Source of the DNA: Hydractinia symbiolongicarpus
Taxonomy: Eukaryota > Cnidaria > Hydrozoa > Anthoathecata > Hydractiniidae
NCBI RefSeq assembly: GCF_029227915.1
Contig: NC_079875.1
Location: 10,351,001 to 10,415,000, forward strand
Length of the DNA stretch: 64,000 bases
Direction of reading: 5' to 3'
Position 1 is the stretch's first letter, and each line of letters begins with the position of its first letter. Position numbers and translations under genes: made by a program. The notes beneath the pieces were generated by a model. The model saw only the letters and a program-made list of their open reading frames with translations, had not been told where the DNA came from and did not search any database. Positions 13,265 through 26,344 of the stretch are shown here, one piece after another.

Positions 13265-13660
13265 ATTTCTTGCAACACAAATGTGAAAAATTAGTGTGTA
13301 TGCGACCTTAAATATATTTAGGTGCTTTTGCGTCTTTAAATGACAAAAATAATCCAAAATACCGTTCAAAAAATTTTTTTGCTACAAATAATGGCTTTTT
13401 CTGTTGTTTTTTTGCTAAGCGCAAGGCTAAGCAACAAAATGAGAAAAATTGGTGTTTATGCGAAGTTAAATATCTTGGTTGCTTTTACGTGTTTAAATGA
13501 CAAAAATAATCTAAGATACCGTTCAAAAAAGTTTATTGCTACAAATAATGGCTTTTACTGTTGTCTTTGTGATAATCAATAGTTTTAGCATGAAAAATGT
13601 GTATTAGTGTTTATGCAGCGACCTAAGTATTTTAAGGTACTTTTGCGTCTTGGGTTACGG
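13265..13660 (+). repeat. Tandem duplication, about 170-bp unit, 2.3 copies
   Basis: The block GTTTATGCGA...TTTAAATGACAAAAATAATC...TACCGTTCAAAAAA...GCTACAAATAATGGC occurs twice in a row, with a third partial start at about 13600. A decayed relative of the unit lies at 15425-15530. Confidence 0.75.
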
Positions 13661-13758
13661 AGGGGTTCTCAAGCGAAAATTTTTAGTGATTCTTATTCTG
13701 AAAATATGATTTGAGACAAGGCAAAACGAACAAGTATAGCTGCCTTTTTGTGTTCTAT

Positions 13759-13985
13759 ATGGCGCCGTAGATTAGTGGTTCTGTGCGGGAGACCGGGGAT
13801 CAATTCCTCTTGACGGCGATTCAACATGGGAGAGTGAATGTTACCGTAGTTCTGGATTAACCCAAGCCATGTGAGGGAAATGGCACTGTGTGGACCGTTG
13901 GATGTTGCTGGGAGTTGTCTAGTAGGGCGTGGCCCTAATTGGGTCTGCGTAGCTCAAAATGAGCATTAAATACTCTAGGAATATC
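13759..13985 (+). mobile_element. tRNA-derived SINE, copy 1 of the GCCATGTGAGGGAAAT family
   Basis: A decayed tRNA-like head (TAGATTAGTGGTT box A-like, GGGATCAATTCC box B-like) is followed by a body with AGCCATGTGAGGGAAATGG. The same body block occurs after a different tRNA-like head at 35086-35325, so the two belong to a SINE family with a shared body. Confidence 0.65.
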
Positions 13986-14525
13986 CATCTGAGCCATGGC
14001 CCCTTCTGGAAATAATAGACAGGATATATCGATATTTGTGACGCTAGCCATGTATAATATGCACATCTATCTATATATCTATAAATGAAAGTAATGCATG
14101 TATGCAACACTATGCCCTAGCATTCAAAGAATACCTATAATCCTTAAAATAGTTATAAACATATCATCTACTCATTATTACCTTTTGTTGTTGTTGTTGT
14201 TGTAGATGCAAGATAATCATGTTCTTTCCTAGCCCTGTCCAAGAATTGAACTTGGATCTCTCATTTGCATAAGTGTCACAGCCATTAGGGCATGAATATA
14301 TACAAAACTTTACATGTGCATCTTATATGCTTATCACATATAGCCTAGTTAACTTTACTTGTGGATATCAAAATTCAAATTTGTTGCATATACTAACTGG
14401 ACGGGGGAACCGGCGTTGAAATGACTAAGTCACAGGTAACTAACTGTGTTGCCCGGTGAAGCAATTAATGCGAATTGTAGTGTGCCACACATTCAGGTTG
14501 AGCGTTTTAGTACAGACATGTAGTA

Positions 14526-16063
14526 TATCGTAAATCGTGCACGAGCGCTTAGTACAGACAGATGTCGCACATCCATGTAGGTTTAATCCCCTTTATAAAA
14601 AAAACTTTAGAGCAACTTCTGTCAAATATAAACATAGGTAGCAGCTTTTTGTTAACATTGGGCGGACTGCTTAGGCTATGTATGAAGCTATGTTCTTTTG
14701 CTGACTTTGCTGACAACTCGTTGGTTCTTGGTTTTTGGTGTAAAATTGTCAGAGTCAACATATTTTGTGGACGATTGTAGCTAGAACAAGCTATGTGAGG
14801 GGTAGATGTCTTTATGTGTTTATATGTTTGCTTTATTTTATGCCACCTAAAAGTCTTAAAATAGCTAGCTAGCTATATGCTATCTAAGTTCTATTATTAT
14901 TCCAGCTAAGTCAGGAGTTTTATGCTAGCTAGCTTTAGGTGTGAGTGAGGCTAAGAAGGGGTTCAATACATGTAAAAAAATAGTGATGTACTAGCTATGG
15001 ACTTCGTGTTTCTTAAAAATGTCCTTCTGTCACTTGCGGCCAGGGTGATACAGCTTAGATTAACGCGAGTTACGTTTGAAGCGGAACGTAACTGAGAAAA
15101 TGTCACGTGATATTAGTAGAAGTGAAGATATGAATCACGTAAGTGAAACGTTAGGCTGACTTGTCCCTGCTAACGCATCTTTAAAAAAGTAAAAGTACTC
15201 CATTATTTGCCTTGTCCAATTAAACTTTTACGTGAAAAAACCCAGATTAAACTACTTGGTAATCCAAAATTGACGAAAAATTGAAAATTTTGAAATTCTA
15301 TACACCCTTCACAGCACCTTATATTTGACTTTTTAATGAAGAAATGGGCGTCGCTATACTCTGCAATAATTCTGATACATGCAAAATAATGTTTTTGTAG
15401 GGTTCTTGCGATGAACATAAGTTTTAACAACAAAATGTGGAATTTGATGTTTATGCGACCTTAAAAGTTGTCCTGTGTATTTTCGTCCCAAAAGGAAAAT
15501 ACAATTCGAGATACCGTTAGTGCCATTAAATTTTTTCCGCAGGTGAACCCTAACTGAAGCAAACAAATCTTTAAAATTTAATATGCCCTAAAACAAACAG
15601 CAAAACTAATTTAAATCGCGGCTTAACTTATGAAAACATAACACAGGCATCAAAACAACTTTAATTCGCTGGTCCAGTCATAACACAAGTAGAAAATTGG
15701 TTTACCACGTATTTATGTTCAATGTGCGCATGCGCTGACATAATTTGTCTAAAAAGATATAGGTTTAAGAAGTGAAGAGTAATTATTTCTTAATTTTTCT
15801 AATGTGTTTTTTATTTACTAATCTGGTTGATGTAAATACATTCTTGATGAATTAATAAAAATTCTTATCAGGAAATATTGGCAGAATTATTTTCAGAATA
15901 TGACATCAGGTTGAAGTTAGTTTAGGCTAGGTATTTCTAAGTATGGACTGTAAGGATAAAAATCTACAAAGTTATTCCAGTTTTTCTTAAGATAGCGATA
16001 GTGAAAACGCATTAAAGGAACAAATCTTATTTCGAAGAAAGTCAAATTTCGCCAAAATATGTA
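14526..16063. other. No gene recognised
   Basis: Short open frames only, TAGC-rich runs near 14860-14940, and a decayed copy of the 13265 repeat unit at 15425-15530. Confidence 0.5.
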
Positions 16064-16377
16064 CAGTAATCGAGGTAAGTCTATCCCAGAAGAAGTACAG
16101 CTCAGAAAAGCGGAAAATTTAAAAAGAAGAAAATACATATGCAAAGTAGACCTTTACTGACACATTTTATTTGAATGAACAAATATCAAGCATGGTCTCA
16201 AAGTCTTTGTAGTGTAGGAACCAAATGAAGTGTGTCATATTCGAAGTAAATTTTTACACCCTGTGGAGTTTCAAGTAACCAGGAGTTTACTGTAAAAAAA
16301 TTTCCTTATTTGAAATTTTAGTTATTCGAAGTAAATTTCTATCCCCCATGGAGTTTAAATTAACCAGCAGTCTACTG
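16064..16377. mobile_element. Possible pogo-like MITE
   Basis: Flanked by TA. The left end is CAGTAATCGAGG, and the right end reversed reads CAGTAGACTGCTGG. Two subterminal blocks with ATTCGAAGTAAATTT and AACCAG lie at 16238-16296 and 16323-16377. End similarity is weak. Confidence 0.4.
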
Positions 16378-17478
16378 TAAGGGAGTTTTATTGGTCAAAT
16401 TTTACAACAAATACGTAAAGGGTGATTTACACGGTGTAACAACCTATAAGTAAGGGTACGAGGTATATTCGTAAAAATCGTTTATCTGTTTAACAAATAT
16501 TTTACATAGAATTACCAGGGTTCCCACTTATTTTGCAAGTAACTTTTTTAGGATATCCTTTGAATTAGTGACAAGGGTAAGTTAGCAAATATTTCTGACT
16601 TATATTCCACAAACAAAATAAAAGAGTTTCATAAATAGTTGTTCTCTAAAAAAGTTAGGAGATTTTTAGGAGTATTTGCAAAAAATCAGGAAATTTTAGG
16701 ATATTTAAGGATTATTTAGGAGGATTTTATTTTTTTAAGATTTTTAGGAGGCGTAGGAATCCTGATTACTCTTTTAATTTTTAGAAAAAAGTGATAAAAG
16801 ATTGCATCGTTCTTTCAAATCTTCTTTAATTGATTTTGTTCATAAAGGCATTCCAATACTACAATGTAAAAATTTTCCAGCCTTACAAATTTTCTTCGTA
16901 AAAGCATTCGAATCCCAAGATGTGAAAAATCCAGCCTTACAAAATTTGAATTAGATGTTGAAATTTCCTACTAGGAGACCGAAGAATCTATTTGATTTAA
17001 ATGATTTTCCAGACTATGGGAGTTCGAATTACAGGAGTTTTCTTATAAGGTTTAAAAGTAAACTATGAAGAACCGAAAAAGTTGTTCGCTTTTAATGGAC
17101 TTCAACTACAAAGGTTTTAACAACTATTTTATTTGTGGTTGAAAACAGGAGGGATAATTTAACGTTGTCCTTTATCAGAACAATAGTTACGTTGGCAAAA
17201 TCTTGTAATAAAAAATAACAAAGCAGTGTTATCAAAATATTTCTTTCTATCCACGTGTTCCTAATTTTCATCTACAAATTTTAAAATGGTAACCTACTTA
17301 CTTATAAGTACATCATAATTATTTAGAAAATCTTTACAAGTTCATTTTAAAAAACATCTATCTTGATTTTGAGATAAACCCTGAAGAACATAAGGCGTAA
17401 GCAGTAGTGCTAACCGCGGGTGTACAGTGTTTCACGCAGGCTGACGAGTATAAGCATAGTACTGGACACGTTCATGTG

Positions 17479-20400
17479 TTAGCTGTCTGAAGAGGATGGT
17501 CTTTCACCGTTTAAATTACAACGACAAACTGGACATGAATCGTGCTGAAAAATAAAAACACACCGAATCAATTAATGAAAAACAACAAATAAAAGAAACG
17601 AAGAACATAAAATTGTTTCAAGTGTGCACGCAAGAAGTCGAAAAAATGAATCAGCGTATGATTCTATGGATCTAAATTAGTTGATTTTTAGAAAACCTCG
17701 CGTAAGAAAGGATTCCACTCCAAAAAGGACATAAGGTGTTAGTGTAATGTGATTGATTATTTTGTTAACTGAGCATCTGATGTTTACAAAACTTTCTACT
17801 CCTGTTCACGCGTCATATTGATCTCATTAAATTATATTTTCGCGCAAAAAAAAAGAAGCATTTCTTTTTTCTCGTTGTACTTTTTTTGGAAGTGGAAATG
17901 GAGTCAAAGGACAAATTCAGTCGTAAAAAGCTGAGAATACAGGCATGACTACTAGTTAGCACATAAAAATTGGTTTAGCAAGAAATACAAAAACTAAACG
18001 AACCAATTCCAACCATGGATCAACACAACCCGGATGAAAAAGATGCAAGCAGGGAAGACGCTTGACTTGCTCAGATAACGCGTATTCTTCACGGCAGACG
18101 GCACATTCGACTTTATCATCTATAAAGAGAATAATTTATTATATTTATAACAACCACAAATTAATCTTTAATTTACACGCACGTAAAGCTCAAATAATAA
18201 CACTATGTACGTATGTCTGTATAAACGCCCGTAAAGCAAACATTTCAAAACAGACGACTTGTATAAATAAACGCCCATGAAGCAAACATGAAAAAGCAGA
18301 CGTCCGTTTACGTAAACGCTAGGAAAGCAAACAGAAAAAAACAGACGCCCTTTCAAATAAACGCCCAGGATACAAACATGAAAAAAACAGACGCCCTTTT
18401 AAATAAACGCCCGTGAAGCAAACATGATTAAACCAGACGTTCTTTCAAATAAATGCAGAGGATGCAAATATGGAAAAACAGACGTCATTTTAAATAAACG
18501 CTGAGGAAGCAAACATGATTAAAACAGACGTCCTTTTAATTAAACGCCGAGGATGCAAACACGGAAAAACAGACGTCCTTTCAAATAAACGCCGAGTATG
18601 CAAACATGAACAAACAACAACGCAAAAACTCTCGCTCGTAATAAAGGCAGTTCGAGTAAAAGTCGTCATTGGACACAAACAAAACCGAATTATGTAGCAA
18701 GAATAAATTTAAATGGTACTCTGTCTGGTACATATACCAATCTAGAATCTAGGAATAATAGAATAATATATAATATGCATGGCCCGCTAAAAAAAAAAAA
18801 TTAAGTTAAATATGAAACTTACAAAACCCGTAAATCCTTGGACATTACCGCTAAAAAACTAACCCCAAGCACTATTTTACACAAAAGTTACTATATGCAA
18901 AATAAACCTGTTAGTTGGTGAGTTAAAAATGTCAAGTATAAACCCGTAATACAGGCAACAGGCATTAGGATGCAGATAGACAGTCAGATGTGCATAGTAG
19001 AGACAAAATAATTTCTTTCTTACCAACTTCTTTTTGTGTTATAGTTTCGATAGGTAAAGATTCGATTTGCGTTTTATTAGCTGGTGGAGGTCCAGTGCTA
19101 TCCAGTTGATTTAGTAGCTACAAAAAAAGAAGAACTACTAGTTGTGTGTACTAATTTTCGGAAATTAAATTTTTGCGAATTTCAAAATTTTCGCAAAGTT
19201 CCAAATATTTTGCGGATAACTTCATTAAGGAAATGATGCGGGCTTCCTCCTTTTCTTCCCTTGCGAAATTTTCTGCCCGCAAACTTTTCTACCCATAAAG
19301 TAAGTAAAAAATGCATAAAAAAGTAGCGAGTTGATATGCAAATAGGAAACAACTACGCTTTACTACTTTTTCTCGTGTGAGATTACATGTATAATCGAAC
19401 ATAAAAAGTTGGACTACACGCTTTTTTTACAGATTTAAACTTCGTACCCAAACTCCCACGCACTGGGAAGTCATCTAAATGACGTTTCAGGTCAAAAATG
19501 GTATTTGTTTTCGACAAAATTTGGCACAGTTAGCAAATAAAGTATGCTGAACATGATGGTGACATCAAATTTTGTTTTTCCCCACTTTAAATGTCATTTT
19601 TGGCCAAAATTGGTCCAAAAATTAAAACTACTTTATGTTCGACAAAATTTGGCACAGTTAACAACAAAAGTATGCTGAACATGATGGTGACATCAAAATT
19701 TTGATTTTTTGTCAACTAAATGCCGTTTAAGACCATAAACGTTTCAATCGCAAGACTTTCAACCATGAATGATAGGATGTATTTTTTGTTAGCAATTTCT
19801 TTTAAAATGTAAACAGATCAATTGTTTTTAACCTGAAAACTCAGCCTGGTATTCTTATCAACGTACTCTTACAAAAGAAAAAGGGTGTAGTACACAATAG
19901 ATAAAAGGATACCACCAGTTTGTGAAATACTAAACAGTTAACTTCGTTATGAAAAAGCTATGGAATTTTTTAATATATTTTCCAGACGCATAAATTTTTA
20001 AAACGAAAAAAAGGCAAAAGTTAATATTTTTTGTAACTTACTTGCGTTATTATATTATCTAAACCATTCGGACCCCACACGTAATCACCCATAGAGCCGC
20101 CACTACAAAAAAACATGGAAAACATGGAATTATCAGTTGTCAGAGGGTCCTGTTATCTGGCTAGTTAACACTGTTGTCATGAACAAGGCGAGCTATTTTC
20201 AAGGTGAAGGTAAAAAATGGCACTTAAAATAATTCAGAAAAATCAAGTTCTACTGACTCATGTACAGTTTTAGTTACTTCAAATTCAAGGAACCTCTTTA
20301 TAAAAAGATGGATGTTGAAGGTTTTTAAAGGTTTCAAGATTCTCAAGGTCTAGCATGTGCTTCTTCACCGTAGGAAACTTCTCAGTTCAGATTCATTAAA

Positions 20401-23400
20401 AAGTTACGTTTTTTCAAAGAATAAGAACAGGAGTAAACGCCGTAACACATATGTGTATTGTTATTAATACTTACAGATTCATTCCACCAGGCATGCCACC
20501 ACCCATCACTAAAAAACACCAAGAAAATCAACAAAACATACATAGCAATTGCAGAAAGGGCGAGCAGCCAAATATTAACACCTACCTTGAACTCCCAAGT
20601 TACTGAAAAGTTGATGCATAAATCTAAAACAAAAAGAAAAACAATTTAATCACTCACCAAACGCAATATTTGATTAATCCTCTATATGATTGCTATTTGG
20701 TTGACAGAAATAAAAATAACGTACGTGTCAATATCAGGTGCCCCTTGTTCAAATTGAAATACAGACGGTTGGCCTGGACCAACAGGCATTGGACCACGTT
20801 GTGACATGTTCAAATAGAAAGCTAAAAAAAAACTTTTTTACATAAATACATAACAAACAGACTGACAACAGCCGCATTAATAAAAACTACTAAACAGGCA
20901 CCACCAACCAATCCACCAATCAAAAGCAACATCAGCTCCAACAAACAACAACACAGTATTAACCAGGGCTTCAAAAATTAAAAAAAATTCGTGTACCATG
21001 TAGGTTACTTAAGTTCACCAGCGTGTACTTTGTACTTTTATGCACCGTAAAACACTGTTGGTACTAAGCGAACACTGACCGGTTTTGATGTTGTACATGG
21101 AAATACAAAGCCCGAGGTCAAAAGTACAGACACCAAGAAAAAAAACGCAGGTTCGACGTTCATAGTTTCGAAATTTAAGATCGTTTGAGTTTAAACTTGT
21201 AAGTTCACAAAACAAATTCAAATAATTGTTTATATGAATTAAAACGAAAAAAATAGTTTTAGGTGAGTTACTTTTATATTTTTTGTGTGCTATAATAAGT
21301 AGATATACAATAGGTAAACATAGGTTATTGAGATTTATTAACCCGAGGTGATTTATATTCAACGACGCGCAGCGGAGTTGAATATAATATCACCGAGGGT
21401 TAATAAATCCAATAACCTATGTTTACCTATTGTATATATGTTTTATTATATACCCAAAAGAGATTGTTATAATTAATATTACTTAATTTGTTTTGTGTTT
21501 GTTTTGTTTTCGTTTCATTTTATAGAGTAGATCGAAACATTTTTTTGTGAAATCAAAATAACCTAAAGCTTGCTTCAGTACTCTTTTTTGTATTAACACT
21601 ATCTTTATCGATTATTAATTTTTCAATTCTTGCATCATCTATGTCCCCGAAGCGATTCATTTTTGTTTCGATTTCTTTGTTTTGATGTTTTTGTAAAAAG
21701 AATTTTCTCGACAAAAAAGTTCCCGCCATTTCACGTGTTTGGAAATCGACCAATCAGAAAACGGACCACTAAGAAACAACCAATCACAGTTAATTACGAT
21801 AAAAATTAATGAGGCGGAAAGGATAAAATCAAAACATGCGTTTACGAATGTTTTGTCAAAACTATTGTTACGTCACAAGCATTGAATAATACGGGTGGAA
21901 TACGATTATTTATTCAATGGCTGTTTTTGCTTACGGGTATATAATAATGTTATTTATTCGCTTACGTTTTTATGTTACTATTCTAATAATGGCTTCCCAA
22001 ACAGGTTAGTATGGCTTCATACAAAGCCCCGTTAAAATAAATCATAAACCAATCAAATTATTGGATTTTTTCATACTAACAGTCAGGTGATAAACATATG
22101 TATTCTATTCATACACCTCAATATCAGTTGCGTTAATTTTCATTTGTAAGAAAATGTTTAAACAATGTTTCGAAAATGCAAAATGTTCACATTTCAATTA
22201 TCACAATATGGTCTGTCTGATCAATCAAGAGAGGGTTTATACAAGATTTTAAATAAATGAAAACTAATTTGAACATTGAGCTTTAAGATTTACTACCATT
22301 TTTAAATAACCATCAAATTGACAGCATCGATTTTTACGTGCACGTTTACAAGCGCTATATAATTAAGTCCTGTTAACAACTACAACCACAAAATTGCTCG
22401 AAAAATTTAACAAAATACATCTCAGAGGCCACAATTTTGTAAACAATGTACCTGGACTCCTGCGGCGCCTTCTCCATCTGTGAGTTCTGGATTGATTCGG
22501 ATGTGTTCTGTCCGTCAGCTAAGAGCATAAGACGTTGATTAAAAATGGGAGAAACATGATCTAAGTTTCTCTAGAACACAAAGTTAGCAGACTTACCATG
22601 GCTTGTCCAAGCAAATCTGCTTGCAACTCTGGTGTGTCGGTTTCCATTACACTACAAAAAAATTCAACGGAGAAGGTTTTTATGTTACATTCTTACATGA
22701 TAGAACTGTCACTTTGTAAATGCCCTATACACATAAACTACAACAATTGTTAAAGATCAATCTGTATCTTTCTTATCCACAGCATGAAAAGTTAATGTAT
22801 ATGTCGAGTGATTGTCAGACGTTTAAATGTAAAGAGATGATAACATGCAGACTTAAAAAATAAATAATCTATGTAATACTTTTGGCAAATTTATAGATCC
22901 GTCTCGTTCATTAGGAATATAATATGATCACGAAACCCTACAACAAGCCATGTTTAAAGCTATCACCATGATTGTTTAACTGTACAAGTAGTACTTCAAA
23001 AAGACCATAGATTTATCCCCTTTATAGCCATGAAAACGATGATAACGTAAGGTAAATTTTTAGTACAACAACTGGATCATAAACGAAAACACTATCAAAC
23101 GTCGATGCTTACAAGGCATTGCTTTTGTGACCTTGGTGTCATCTATTACGGAATTCATCGATTGAGTTTCCCATTTCAGAGAGTTTCCCATTTCAGAGAG
23201 TTGCCATTTTAGCTTCATTTTCAAAAACAAATTTTGTCTTGAACAAAATAGGGATCTTTTAATCATCCCAGCAGATAATTTGTGAAAATCCAATTCAGTT
23301 AACTACTTAACCTGGAAGATTATTACATCGCTCACCCTGTCACACCAAAAGTTAAAACACAACATAATGTGCCACCACAACTTACCCGGTAAGGCATGCT

Positions 23401-25324
23401 ACTTTTTGAAAAATATCAGATGTCGTACCTTTCACAGACTCCAAAAACTAATGCGAAAATTTAGTTTTTCGCTTAAATTAAAACAACATTCTAGGTATTA
23501 CCCATTACAAGCCTGGTGCAGAACACCCGCTATTGTTAAAATTTCGCAAGCCTGGTGCAGAATGCCCGCTATTGTTAAAATTTCGCTTATTTCATTTTAT
23601 TTCATTTTTAACATTTTCTCATTCTCATTTCTCAGTATTGCCAGTAACTGAATTACATGGACACCCAAAATTCCTGATTGCACCAAAGTTACAAAGTTTC
23701 CAGGTTGTATTTTGGGAAAAACATAGAGAAAAAAAGTGTGGGGCGTTTAAGGACCAGTGTAACAAGGGCCTGGAACCTAGTGCCTGTAGTACTGGAATCG
23801 CTAGTTAAATTTACATATATTTAGAACAGTAATTCGTACACAAAACATCAGTCAATTTTAGTAAAAAAAGTAAAAAAAATCGGTTAAATTGAAAAAGTAT
23901 TATGCTAAAAGATGGCAACACATAGGGCACAAAAGCTATTGCTTCTACGAATTCTAATTTTATGAAAGTTTAAAGCAGTAAAGGAGGGTGTTTATCTCAC
24001 AAAGCATATATGATCGTCACAGAATTAAAAACCACTCTAAAGATTGATCTAGGACAGCTTCTAATCTAGTACCTCCAATGAAGTAACAAGCAAACTATTG
24101 GAAAATAATAGCACTTTCACTTTTATTACACCTAACGATACAGCAGTGGCCAACAAAATTTAAATTGAACTTAAAATCGTATTCTACTAGGCATTTACTG
24201 TTACACTAGCACATCCGTATTCTAAAAGACATGTTTACTGTTACCCCTGCACACCCGTATTCTATGAGACATGTATACTGTTACACCTGCACAGTTGTAT
24301 TCTATGAGACATGCTTACTGTCATTCCTGCACAGCTATGAGCTATGAATATTACCTGTCTTCCAATTCTTCTATAAAACTTGAAAAACATTCAGAGCACA
24401 GGTAGTCCTAAAAATAAAAAAATAAATAAAAACACATCGAAGTAAAAGAAACTGCATAGTTAGAAATAACAGCAACATCAATAAAAACCACAACAACAAT
24501 AACCACAACAACTAATAACCACACTAACAATAACCACAACAACAATAACCACAACAACAATAACCACAACAACAATAACCACAACAACAATAACCACAAC
24601 ATCAATAACCACAACAACAATAACCACAACAACAATAACCACAACAACAATAACCGCAACAACAATAACCACAACAACAATAACCACAACAACAATAACC
24701 ACAACAACAATAACCACAACAACAATAACCACAACAACAATAACCACAACAACAATAACCACACTAACAATAACCACAACAACAATAACTGGAAAAACTA
24801 AAACTGGAAAAACTAATAACCACAACAACAATAACCGCAACAACTAATAACCACACTAACAATAACCACAACAACAATAACCACAAATATACAATACAAC
24901 AAAACCGAACGAAAGTAACAACACCAGTATGGTGTTTCAATGCCATTTTTCATCGTTTTCAATGCTATTTTATGCGGTTTCAAACTATTTAAAGCCACGC
25001 ATCAACTAAAATATTTAGTTCTAGGTTTTGGTTTATCAAATGGAAAAAACAACGATTTCTATGAACATACAGGTTAAAATATAAGGTTCTGACAAAGGAT
25101 CTTAAAAGATGTAGTGATAATTCAAAATTCATCACCTGATAGGTTTGCAACAACAGAAACAACATAAAAAACAATGATATCGATGAAGACAAAAACAGCG
25201 ACAATAACATAAAGACAATGACGTAACCTACTGGCAATATGGGTCTCATTTCACGGCTACAAGAGTGACAAAAATAAAATTTGATTTCATCTTGCACAGG
25301 TGTATCGACACTTGCTGCTGCCAT
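17479..25324 (-). CDS. RNF126: RNF126/RNF115-like RING-H2 E3 ubiquitin ligase, 11 coding exons, complete
   Basis: Coding exons (minus strand, 5' to 3'): 25232-25324, 24355-24407, 22597-22651, 22452-22518, 20725-20821, 20586-20623, 20475-20508, 20042-20102, 19024-19117, 18004-18119, 17479-17544. They sum to 774 nt (257 aa plus stop), all joins keep frame, and all introns are GT-AG. Residues 19-38 hold an N-terminal zinc ribbon (CHSC and CSEC pairs) as in RNF126/RNF115. An Arg-rich stretch (RRRRR) is in exon 4. Exons 8-9 contain [14 protein letters not shown] and [12 protein letters not shown], hallmark family segments. A canonical C3H2C3 RING lies at about 203-243: C203, C206, C221, H223, H226, C229, C240, C243. 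The tail is Ser-rich. Known family role: cytosolic E3 ligase whose RING recruits an E2 and whose N-terminal zinc finger binds quality-control partners such as BAG6 in mammals. At 257 aa it is shorter than the human proteins (about 300-310 aa), mainly in the low-complexity linker. The start was taken at the ATG at 25324. Whether it is one ancestral RNF126/115 gene or one of several paralogs cannot be told here. Confidence 0.92.
18200..18610 (+). repeat. 45-46-bp minisatellite in intron 10 of the RNF126-like gene
   Basis: About nine units with CAGACG recurring at 18251, 18297, 18342, 18388, 18434, 18479, 18525 and 18570. The core is AAATAAACGCC...GCAAACATG...AAACAGACG. Open frames in it on both strands are by-products of the period. 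Confidence 0.92.
19438..19812 (+). repeat. Small copy (2 units) of the 129-bp repeat family
   Basis: It starts AAACTTCGTACCCAA and ends GCAATTTCTTTTAAAATGT, the same outer sequences as the 45-47 kb array, but holds only two AGTATGCTGAACATGATGG units instead of fifteen. It lies in the intron between exons 8 and 9 of the RNF126-like gene. Confidence 0.88.
21291..21450. repeat. Near-perfect long palindrome, about 70-bp arms
   Basis: ACAATAGGTAAACATAGG and TTAACCCGAGGTGAT in the left arm are mirrored by ATCACCGAGGGTTAA and CCTATGTTTACCTATTGT in the right arm, around a 12-13-nt spacer (GACGCGCAGCGGA). It sits in an intron of the RNF126-like gene. The right arm's TATTATATACCC reappears inverted at about 21937-21955, hinting at a larger element of about 21291-21955. 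Confidence 0.88.
23510..23587 (+). repeat. 38-bp tandem duplication
   Basis: GCCTGGTGCAGAA...CCCGCTATTGTTAAAATTTC occurs twice back to back in intron 2 of the RNF126-like gene. Confidence 0.85.
24190..24340 (+). repeat. 41-bp tandem repeat, about 4 copies
   Basis: The unit GACATGTTTACTGTTAC...CTGCACA...GTATTCTATGA is repeated with some decay, next to exon 2 of the RNF126-like gene. Confidence 0.8.
24478..24890 (+). repeat. 15-bp minisatellite (AACAACAATAACCAC)n
   Basis: More than twenty near-perfect units in intron 1 of the RNF126-like gene, with a few ACTAACAAT variants and a short break at 24788-24815. Its Leu/Trp or Val/Ile-rich minus-strand frames are not proteins. Confidence 0.95.
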
Positions 25325-25558
25325 TTTGCATTTACACAAAAATAAATATATTAATTTGCATTTTACTAAACATATATACTTCTAATCACTAAAAATAGAA
25401 AGAAATATTAAGAAAGAAAGGGAATTAATACTACAAATTTGAAACAATAAATGCAACTTTTAAGATTATAGTTGAAAAGAAAATTGCTCCTAAAAAAATT
25501 ACAATTCTTGATTAAAAACAAATTTAAATATGACAATTAATAACTGAAAAAGTTCATA

Positions 25559-25700
25559 AAGCCATTTAAGGGTTTTCATCTAAACCGAGAGTAAAACCAA
25601 TTAAATTGTATATAGACAATTAATTTATAAAGCCATTTAAGGTTTTTCATCTAAACCAAGAGTAAAACTAATTAATTTTTATATAGACAATTAATTTATT
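25559..25700 (+). repeat. 70-bp tandem duplication
   Basis: AAAGCCATTTAAGG...TTCATCTAAACC...AGAGTAAAAC...TATATAGACAATTAATTT occurs twice, upstream of the RNF126-like start codon. Confidence 0.8.
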
Positions 25701-25801
25701 GTTTTACATTAATGTTTTTTAAAAACTGCACAGGATAGAGTTTTACCTGGCAAGATTAAACACAAGAACGGTTAGACTTAGGTGATTATACTGAAAACGC
25801 A

Positions 25802-26058
25802 TTAAGGCAGATTCACAATGGCAAAATTAACGCTGTCGCATTGTGGCACAGCATCCATTTTTATTGCTTGAAACTGCTCTCTGCGGTAAGACACGTGTTA
25901 CCATAAGAGCAATATTACGTTAATTTGAATCTCATGATTATTGTACAATGAGAAGTTTAATTTAACAAAACTGCAGGGTTAAAAGGAAAGCACATATAAA
26001 AAAAAAACATTTGCAGTGTCACTGTGTTTCACAGACCTTTAATGTGAATCCACCTTAA
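25802..26058. mobile_element. MITE with TTAA target duplication
   Basis: TTAA, then GGCAGATTCACA at the left; at the right TGTGAATCCACC then TTAA. TTAA duplications are typical of piggyBac and Kolobok types. It lies between the RNF126-like gene and NLR gene A. Confidence 0.65.
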
Positions 26059-26344
26059 GTTGGGATCTAAAAAAAATTGTCATTCAAAAACATTTTTATT
26101 TAGAAGACTTTTTATAAAAATTCTTTAAAAAACTCCATTACATCAAAATTAGCATAAATAAAATAATGTTGAGAAGATATAAAGTATATGTATTGAATTA
26201 TTTAAAAAAAAATTAAATAAAAAAATATTATTTACATAAATGCAGCAGCAACTTAACTTCCACAAAATATAAGACTTTTTTCATTTTACATCGAAATACT
26301 AAAAGCATTTTACATTGAAATAATAAAGAATTTTTTAAGAGCCT

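Larger units (their letters stand above)
12945..14525. repeat. Inverted pair of a tRNA-like SINE with about 1 kb between
   Basis: The left arm (about 12945-13200, plus orientation) contains CCTAATGGCTATGACACTG then GGACAGGGCTAG. The right arm (about 14190-14520) carries the same sequence reversed, with a (GTT)n tail at about 14190-14211. The right arm also shows AGTTCAATTCTTGG, a weakened box B. Similarity extends outward through ACCGGGTAACACAGTTA and TGTACTAAAACGCT, so the duplicated unit is longer than the tRNA part. Confidence 0.6.

Noticed and set aside
18168-18697. Repetitive proteins on both strands (KTDVL...KRR and complement)
   Set aside because: They are by-products of the 45-46-bp minisatellite lying within an intron of the ubiquitin ligase gene.
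24408-24998. Long minus-strand frames rich in Leu-Trp or Val-Ile that look like membrane proteins
   Set aside because: They are translations of the 15-bp minisatellite; frames on the same strand are equally open because the period is a multiple of three.
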